Shown: positions 6,292-10,998 of the stretch, one piece after another
Layout: the number at the start of each line of letters is the position of its first letter
Position numbering within the stretch: position 1 is the stretch's first letter
Assembly: GCA_030635565.1 (NCBI GenBank)
Contig: DAOVYP010000039.1
Coordinates: 1-10,998 of the forward strand
From: Spirochaeta sp.
GTDB taxonomy: Bacteria > Spirochaetota > Spirochaetia > DSM-2461
Reading direction: 5' to 3'
DNA length: 10,998 bases
Program-made: the position numbers and the translations under genes
The notes under the pieces: generated by a model
What the model saw: the letters and a program-made list of their open reading frames with translations, nothing else
Told to the model about the DNA's origin: nothing
Database searches by the model: none

Positions 6292-6298
6292 TTCCAAT

Positions 6299-7768
6299 AT
6301 GGCCAAGGGAAAGCGAATTTACATCGTCGGCGCCGGACAGTTCGGCCGGGCCATCGCCAGGGAAATCACCGATAAAGGCGTCATTGGCGAAGTTGTCGCG
6401 TTCCTTGACGACGACCGGGATAAGATCGGAACATTGATTGACGGAATTCCAGTCCTGGGTCCGGTTAACGCCTGTGCCGGGATTCTCGATCGCGGACATG
6501 ATGCCGAAGCTCTCATCGCCCTGCATTCTGCGTCACGTAAACAGCTTAACAACGTTTACGACGCCCTGCGTCGAGCAGATTTCACCAAAATCAGAATACT
6601 TCCATCGGTCAGCCAGATTGTCACGGCGGATCCACATTTCGTTCAGGCTCGTGACATGGATCCCCAGGATCTCCTCGGACGAGAACCCGTGCTGATCGAT
6701 CTCAAAGAGAGCCTCTCTTATGTCAGGGGTAAGCGTGTCCTTGTCACCGGTGCCGGCGGCAGTATCGGCAGCGAGCTGTCCAGACAGCTTCTCTACGGCG
6801 GTGCCGAACGCTTGTATCTGCTCGGCCATGGCGAAAACAGCATCTGGAGCATCGAGCGTGAACTGAGAAAACTGCAGGACGCCGGTGTCGGAGAAAAAGC
6901 GACAATCGTCCCTGTTGTCGGAGAACTCCAGGATCAGGACTACGTGAGGTTCCTCCTGGGGCGACTCAAAACCGATGTGATATTCCACGGAGCCGCGCAT
7001 AAACATGTTCCGATGATGGAGCGAAACCCTGTAGAGGCCATGAAAAATAACGTTCTCGGCACACGCAATCTCATTAATGCCGCAGAAAATGCCGGAACAC
7101 AGCGTTTTGTCCTGATATCCACCGATAAAGCCGTCAACCCGACCAGTGTTTACGGTGCCAGCAAGAGGATTGCGGAGATGCTGGTTCTGGCCCAGAGAGA
7201 ACGCGGCCGGGATTTTATGGTTGTCCGTTTCGGCAATGTACTGGGATCACGAGGCAGCATCATGCCGGTTTTCAAGGAACAGATTTTTTCCGGCGGTCCG
7301 GTTACCGTAACCCATCCTGATGCCAAACGCTGGTTCATGACTATTCCCGAGGCCGTAAGTCTAATCCTTAAAACCGCGGGATTGGCGGATGAGGGCGGGT
7401 TATACATGCTGGATATGGGAGACCCTGTCCGTATCGTTGATTTTGCCCGGCAGATGATACGGTTTTACGGTTATGACGAAGAAAGCATCCCCATTACCTT
7501 CATCGGGATGCGCCCCGGAGAGAAAAAGGTGGAGCGACTCTGGTCCGATAAAGAAACACCAACAGAAACAGAATACCCCCGTATCGTGAAAGTGAAGTTC
7601 CCGGAAAGTATTCATAATGATGTAGCGGAAATTATCCACGAACTCGAACCAGTCGCAGTCCGGGATCCGGAACATCCCGATGTGTTTCGGAACCGCCATT
7701 CGCTCCGGAGCATCATCAACCGGCATTTCCCCACTGTCGAAGGCCCGGACAATGAGCCGGAGTACTAA
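6299..7768 (+). CDS. CapD/FlaA1-type nucleotide-sugar 4,6-dehydratase, soluble form
   Basis: A 489-residue protein, start taken at ATG 6299 because the N-terminal Rossmann fold begins directly after it (an in-frame TTG at 6236 would add 21 unlikely residues). Domain 1 (about 5-125) is a CoA-binding-like Rossmann domain with VGAGQFGRAI (10-19) and FLDDD (35-39). Domain 2 (about 140-430) is the extended SDR dehydratase (PF02719): NAD loop TGAGGSIGSE (150-159), HGAAHKHVPMME (230-241), STDKAVNPTSVYGASKR (274-290) with catalytic-type D276/K277, Y285, K289, and RFGNVLGSRGS (310-320). FlaA1/PseB/PglF relatives convert UDP-GlcNAc to a UDP-4-keto-6-deoxy sugar. Unlike WbpM/PglF it lacks the N-terminal membrane helices, and it has Tyr where the long WbpM-type enzymes usually have Met. 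The next gene, a DegT aminotransferase, starts inside its last 17 bases, matching the usual pathway pair. No ribosome site is seen. Confidence 0.9.
   Translation: MAKGKRIYIVGAGQFGRAIAREITDKGVIGEVVAFLDDDRDKIGTLIDGIPVLGPVNACAGILDRGHDAEALIALHSASRKQLNNVYDALRRADFTKIRILPSVSQIVTADPHFVQARDMDPQDLLGREPVLIDLKESLSYVRGKRVLVTGAGGSIGSELSRQLLYGGAERLYLLGHGENSIWSIERELRKLQDAGVGEKATIVPVVGELQDQDYVRFLLGRLKTDVIFHGAAHKHVPMMERNPVEAMKNNVLGTRNLINAAENAGTQRFVLISTDKAVNPTSVYGASKRIAEMLVLAQRERGRDFMVVRFGNVLGSRGSIMPVFKEQIFSGGPVTVTHPDAKRWFMTIPEAVSLILKTAGLADEGGLYMLDMGDPVRIVDFARQMIRFYGYDEESIPITFIGMRPGEKKVERLWSDKETPTETEYPRIVKVKFPESIHNDVAEIIHELEPVAVRDPEHPDVFRNRHSLRSIINRHFPTVEGPDNEPEY
7739..7743 (+). promoter_or_regulatory. Ribosome site inside the dehydratase gene that sets the aminotransferase start
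   Basis: GAAGG lies eight bases before ATG 7752, within the end of the dehydratase reading frame. It supports starting the aminotransferase at 7752 (M-S-R-S-T-K, then the typical V-P-F-F-K-P opening) rather than at the in-frame ATG 7680, which would overlap the upstream gene by 89 bases. Confidence 0.5.
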
Positions 7769-8945
7769 AACTGTCCCGTTCTTCAAGCCATCGATCGGCC
7801 GGGCTGAAATATCCGCCGTAATCAGTGTAATGAAAAGCGGATGGCTCACAACCGGCCCCGAAGCCATGGCTTTCGAACGAGAATTCGCTGATTTCCTGGA
7901 GCTTCCCGATCCAGCAGGCAAGAGACCGGTACACACACTCAGCGTCAATTCGGCAACTGCAGGACTGCATCTGGCCCTGGAGGCCGTCGGAGTCGGTCCC
8001 GGGGATCTGATCGCCGTACCATCTCTCACCTTTACCGCGACTGCTGAAATCGTTCGTTACCTGGGAGCCGATCCGCTATTCATCGATTCGGAAAGTCAGA
8101 CCGGAAATATGGACCCCGACTCCTTGAAAAAAGCAGTGGAAAAACTTGGTGTATCGGACAACAGAGTAAAAGCGGTGATACCGGTGCATCTCGCCGGACA
8201 TCCCTGCGACATGAAAGCGATCAGAAAGGCTATCGAGGGTAAAGATGTCACTGTTGTTGAAGATGCTGCTCATGCATTTCCATCTGAAACATCCGAAGGT
8301 ATGGCGGGTACCCTGGGAGATATTGGAGTTTTTTCATTTTATGCCACAAAAACCATAACCACTGGTGAAGGCGGAATGGTAGCCACCAGAAATCCGGTGT
8401 ATGAAGCGAGAATGAGGCTCATGCGTCTCCACGGTATCGACAGGGTTGTCTGGAACAGATACAGCAAGAATGCCGAATCCCGATCCTGGGAATATGATGT
8501 CACGGCCCCGGGATTCAAATACAACATGTCGGATTTGGCTGCCGCTATCGGCAGGATTCAGCTGAAACGGGCCGACAACCTTCTTCGGGAACGCCGGACC
8601 CTGGCCGTACGATACAAGGAACAACTCACCGATATCCCGGATCTTGAGCTGCCGGACGATGCACCGGGGCATGCATGGCACCTGTTCATCATTCGTACCC
8701 GTAACAGAGGACTCAGAGATCATCTTGCAGATGAGCTCGCCGGGGAAGGTATTGGTACTTCGGTTCACTTCATACCACTGCACCGCATGACGTACTGGAA
8801 ATCTCAATACGAACTGAATCCTTTAAATTTTCCGATCGCTGACGATCTGGCACAGAGAAGTCTTTCACTGCCGTTATGGCCGGGATTGAGCAGAAAAAAT
8901 CAGAGAAGGACTATCGAAGTTATCAGGAGAACGCTTCATGGATGA
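7752..8945 (+). CDS. DegT/DnrJ/EryC1/StrS-family PLP-dependent sugar aminotransferase
   Basis: A 397-residue protein, the usual length for the family. Signatures in order: VPFFKPSIG (8-16) and SGWLTTGPE (29-37) at the N-terminus, NSATAGLHLAL (66-76) for phosphate binding, VPSLTFTATA (89-98), VEDAAHAF (169-176) with D171 for the pyridine nitrogen, and FSFYATKTITTGEGGM (194-209) with K200 as the PLP Schiff-base lysine; then KYNMSDLAAAIGRIQL (256-271) and HFIPLH (339-344). Members transfer an amino group to a 3- or 4-keto nucleotide sugar. Beside a CapD-type 4,6-dehydratase, a UDP-4-amino-4,6-dideoxy sugar (PglE/PseC-like step) is the natural inference, but C3 versus C4 specificity cannot be read. 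It overlaps the dehydratase by 17 bases and the next gene by 8, so the three are probably translationally coupled. Confidence 0.9.
   Translation: MSRSTKTVPFFKPSIGRAEISAVISVMKSGWLTTGPEAMAFEREFADFLELPDPAGKRPVHTLSVNSATAGLHLALEAVGVGPGDLIAVPSLTFTATAEIVRYLGADPLFIDSESQTGNMDPDSLKKAVEKLGVSDNRVKAVIPVHLAGHPCDMKAIRKAIEGKDVTVVEDAAHAFPSETSEGMAGTLGDIGVFSFYATKTITTGEGGMVATRNPVYEARMRLMRLHGIDRVVWNRYSKNAESRSWEYDVTAPGFKYNMSDLAAAIGRIQLKRADNLLRERRTLAVRYKEQLTDIPDLELPDDAPGHAWHLFIIRTRNRGLRDHLADELAGEGIGTSVHFIPLHRMTYWKSQYELNPLNFPIADDLAQRSLSLPLWPGLSRKNQRRTIEVIRRTLHG
8925..8930 (+). promoter_or_regulatory. Ribosome site for the molybdopterin-subunit gene, inside the aminotransferase gene
   Basis: AGGAGA lies seven bases before ATG 8938 and within the last codons of the aminotransferase. 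The start overlaps that gene's stop (ATG at 8938-8940, TGA at 8943-8945). A good ribosome site at the right distance makes the overlap a genuine start rather than an artefact. Confidence 0.65.
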
Positions 8946-10932
8946 CGAGAAAACCCTTTCGGACAAATTGTCCGGCCGTCTCAGGCATCCGGAGGACGCT
9001 GGAGGCAAGCGTGTTCTCATTGGAAAAATGCTTCGCTCTCCCGTGCCTCTGGGCCGTATCGTCTCAATTGATCTGCCCGAATCTCCAAGCGGGCTTATCA
9101 GCATAGCCAATCGCGATATACCCGGTATCGATAAAATAAAATTCGGAAAAATACCGGTACCGGTACTGACGGGCCGCAATATACGTTGGAAAGGCCAACC
9201 CGTCATGGCCGCAGCGGGACCGGATGAAGCTGAACTTGAAGATTGGCTGTCCCGGGTTCAATTGAACATAAAAACATCTGAAGATGATGAAAATCCAATA
9301 GTCACTGAAAAACTCATAGAGAAAGGTTCACCCGCCGAATCGTTTTCCAGGGCTTTTCAGGTTATAGAGGAATTTGTTGAAATCTCTTCATCCCCCGATT
9401 CATATAATCCGGGAACAGTGGTCTGCATAAAAGACGGAAATACATACATACTTCATACGGCCACTTCCTGGCCTGGAGCAATCAGGAAAAATGTTGCCAG
9501 AGTGTTGAAGATTGACAAGAAAAATATACGGGTCCGATCGTATTCCGTCGCTCCCGGCTCCAATCGGTTAATCTGGCAACCGGCGCTTGAAGCCTGCCGG
9601 GCCGCTTTGTTGTCGGCTAAAGCAAAAAGATCGGTTCGCATTTCATTATCTCCGTCGGGATTACCCGGTGCGGATTTTCATATACGGGGTGCAATCGATA
9701 GTGAGGGCCGCGTTCTGGCGATTGAAGCGGAATTCACCATTCATGCGGGTGCGATTTTTCCACTTGAAAATGAATTTTTCGAAAGAGTAATTCTTGGTTT
9801 ATTCAGTATTTACCCCTGTAAAAACTACTCGATTCAAGGCCGGATCAACTATAGCCCGGTTCCGCCATCTGTATTCGGGCCTGCTGCCGGATTCGAACTC
9901 GGCTTCCTGGCCGGCGAATTGTTCGCTTCCAGGGTGGCGGAGAACAGCCTGTCCCCTCCCGGAGGATGGCGCAGGGAATCTTTTCCCGCTCCCGGCCAGG
10001 CATTCGGTCCGGGAATCGTTCCGCTAAAAGACTTTCCAATACAAGATCTTCTGAACAAGGCGCTCGGTATATCGGATTTTGAGCGTAAGAGCGCGTCATT
10101 CGAACAAACCCGCCTCGCCCGTCGGAGCCTGGGCTCTGTTCCGGAATACTATCGCGGAATCGGTCTGAGCTGTGCCTGGTTCGGCAACGGATTTCTCTCA
10201 TCACCGAAAGAGCTCGGTTCTGCGTCCTTATCCCTCACCCTGGACAAGAATGGGGCTCTGACAATCAACGCCCGTAACCCCGGGGCTGCCCTGCAGAGAG
10301 CCTGGTCCAACCTGGCGGGAAGTATCCTTGGGATTGACGGGAAATCCATAAGCTTCTCCGAAGAACTGCCCACAGGTACACAGGAGCCCGGACCTTCCGT
10401 ACTCGGCCGCAATGTTTCGATTTATACGAAGCTGCTGGAACTTGCCGGACATGATCTTGCAAAACGCCGATTCAGGGATGCCCTTCCCATTTCCGTAACC
10501 CGTACCCGCCGTCGCAGCGGCAGCAAATCGTGGAGCCATGAGTTACTCGAAGGATCACCCTTCGAAACGATTTCATGGGGCGTCGGCATTATCGAAGTCG
10601 CAGTATCGACGATAACCCTTGAAGTCCGTCCCATGCAGATCTGGCTGATCATTGACGGTGGAAACCTGCTGATGCCTGAGTTTGCCAGATCGGCAGTCGA
10701 GTCCGCCGCCGAAGAGACACTCAAATGGTGCAGTTTTCAACCCGAACGAAGGGATCTGCCGCTGATTGATATTCAGTTCCACAATACGGGAGCCAAACGT
10801 CAGCCAAAGGATGTGGCGACCCTGCCCTGGCTTCTCATTCCAGCAGCGTATCTGCAGGCTGTCCGTCAGGCCTCAGGTTTAAGCATCAACAGGATACCGA
10901 TAACGCCTGAGTTGTTGGGCGCTGGAGGATGA
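8938..10932 (+). CDS. Xanthine-dehydrogenase-family molybdopterin subunit with degenerate cofactor motifs
   Basis: A 664-residue protein, shorter than the usual 700-780. Residues 24-110 match the Ald_Xan_dh_C domain (MLRSPVPLGRIVSIDL at 31-46, IRWKGQPVMAAAG at 82-94). Residues 130-660 follow the molybdopterin-binding subunit layout: FSRAFQVIEEFVEI (136-149), the Y-R-G-I-G-L-S-C strand (405-412), a late I-I-D-G-G-N-L-L-M-P segment (571-580) in place of the family's D-x-G-x-x-I-N-P, and the C-terminal NRIPITPELL (651-660). Key cofactor motifs are not kept: the GGGFGGK loop reads near VAPGSNRL (204-211), the A-x-R-G-F-G loop reads SVFGPA (311-316), the Q-G-x-G-T loop reads NPGAAL (447-452), and the G-x-G-E catalytic loop reads GAKRQPKD (618-625). 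Family members hydroxylate purines, aldehydes or CO; this one may be inactive or differently used. The [2Fe-2S] partner starts four bases after its stop. Fold call is good; activity is uncertain. Confidence 0.8.
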   Translation: MDDEKTLSDKLSGRLRHPEDAGGKRVLIGKMLRSPVPLGRIVSIDLPESPSGLISIANRDIPGIDKIKFGKIPVPVLTGRNIRWKGQPVMAAAGPDEAELEDWLSRVQLNIKTSEDDENPIVTEKLIEKGSPAESFSRAFQVIEEFVEISSSPDSYNPGTVVCIKDGNTYILHTATSWPGAIRKNVARVLKIDKKNIRVRSYSVAPGSNRLIWQPALEACRAALLSAKAKRSVRISLSPSGLPGADFHIRGAIDSEGRVLAIEAEFTIHAGAIFPLENEFFERVILGLFSIYPCKNYSIQGRINYSPVPPSVFGPAAGFELGFLAGELFASRVAENSLSPPGGWRRESFPAPGQAFGPGIVPLKDFPIQDLLNKALGISDFERKSASFEQTRLARRSLGSVPEYYRGIGLSCAWFGNGFLSSPKELGSASLSLTLDKNGALTINARNPGAALQRAWSNLAGSILGIDGKSISFSEELPTGTQEPGPSVLGRNVSIYTKLLELAGHDLAKRRFRDALPISVTRTRRRSGSKSWSHELLEGSPFETISWGVGIIEVAVSTITLEVRPMQIWLIIDGGNLLMPEFARSAVESAAEETLKWCSFQPERRDLPLIDIQFHNTGAKRQPKDVATLPWLLIPAAYLQAVRQASGLSINRIPITPELLGAGG

Positions 10933-10936
10933 GCCG

Positions 10937-10998
10937 ATGATTATCTCATTCTACCTGAATGGTCAGTCTGTGGAAATCGACACGATGCCTCACCACCG
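10937..10998 (+). CDS. Start of [2Fe-2S] small subunit of a molybdo-hydroxylase, partial
   Basis: Only about 21 residues are visible before the right edge. They read M-I-I-S-F-Y-L-N-G-Q-S-V-E-I-D, the typical opening beta-hairpin (x-L-N-G-x-x-x-x-x) of the plant-ferredoxin-type domain in XdhC/CoxS/QorS small subunits, normally about 150-170 residues with eight cluster cysteines, all of which would lie beyond the window. GGAGG (10924-10928) lies eight bases before the ATG, inside the end of the large-subunit gene. Position directly after a xanthine-dehydrogenase-like large subunit supports the call. With so few residues it rests largely on context. Confidence 0.6.
   Translation, partial: MIISFYLNGQSVEIDTMPHH

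Noticed and set aside
6236..6298. Upstream TTG start adding 21 residues to the dehydratase
   Set aside because: The added residues have no signal or domain character, and the Rossmann fold starts right after ATG 6299.
6533..7006. Open frame of 157 codons on the minus strand
   Set aside because: It is antisense to conserved dehydratase motifs, with no ribosome site or recognisable domain.
7680..7751. Longer aminotransferase start at ATG 7680
   Set aside because: The extra 24 residues lie wholly inside the dehydratase gene and do not resemble the family. ATG 7752 has a ribosome site and yields the standard opening.
7400..8029. Open frame of 209 codons on the minus strand
   Set aside because: It is antisense to the strongly supported dehydratase and aminotransferase genes. 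Its composition (Ser/Arg/Pro-rich start, no motif) is that of a shadow frame.
8334..8807. Open frame of 157 codons on the minus strand
   Set aside because: It is antisense to the PLP-lysine region of the aminotransferase and shows no independent coding signal.
8938..10932. Pseudogene call for the molybdopterin subunit because of its missing motifs
   Set aside because: The frame is uninterrupted over 664 codons, has a proper ribosome site, keeps end-to-end family landmarks and is tightly followed by an Fe-S subunit start. Motif change without frame decay suggests altered function rather than decay.

Overview
The window looks like chromosomal DNA from a Gram-negative-type (diderm) bacterium of roughly balanced base composition, most plausibly a spirochaete of the Spirochaeta/Treponema kind. 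The grounds are indirect: two short lipoproteins with relaxed lipoboxes, a membrane-anchored PilZ protein with an extra N-terminal domain, and a SPOR protein carrying a RlpA-like barrel. No rRNA or other phylogenetic marker is present, so the lineage is an inference. Coding density is very high. There is no gene-free stretch over 300 bases, and I see no tRNA, rRNA, CRISPR array, insertion sequence or prophage gene.

Layout. (1) Positions 1-1776, minus strand: a membrane-anchored PilZ (c-di-GMP receptor) gene, then the start of a lipoprotein with YD-like repeats that runs off the left edge and has its own candidate promoter. (2) Positions 1806-4051, plus strand, divergent from PilZ by 29 bases: a tight three-gene run of a CPBP intramembrane protease, a TlpA-like thioredoxin lipoprotein and an SfsA nuclease-fold protein with an unusual C-terminal extension. 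(3) Positions 6211-4041, minus strand, converging on sfsA with an 11-base overlap: a small exported protein of unknown function, an exported RlpA-like barrel/SPOR protein, and a TylF-type O-methyltransferase whose start overlaps the SPOR stop (ATGA). (4) Positions 6299-10998, plus strand: a CapD-type nucleotide-sugar 4,6-dehydratase, a DegT-family sugar aminotransferase, a xanthine-dehydrogenase-type molybdopterin subunit and the start of its [2Fe-2S] partner. Consecutive genes overlap by 17 and 8 bases, and the last pair is 4 bases apart.

How the genes may work together. The dehydratase and aminotransferase form a classic pair that makes a 4-amino-4,6-dideoxy sugar nucleotide (bacillosamine-like or pseudaminic-acid-like route) for a surface glycan or flagellin glycosylation. 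The unexpected part is that this pair appears translationally coupled to a molybdo-hydroxylase-like large subunit. That subunit keeps the family's overall fold signatures, but by eye it has lost nearly all the motifs that hold the molybdenum cofactor and do the chemistry. Together with an apparently intact start of an Fe-S subunit, this is the part of the window most likely to be something undescribed. The other regions are envelope and signalling housekeeping with smaller oddities: a SPOR protein whose barrel lacks the lytic-transglycosylase aspartate, and a nuclease-fold SfsA with about 115 extra residues.
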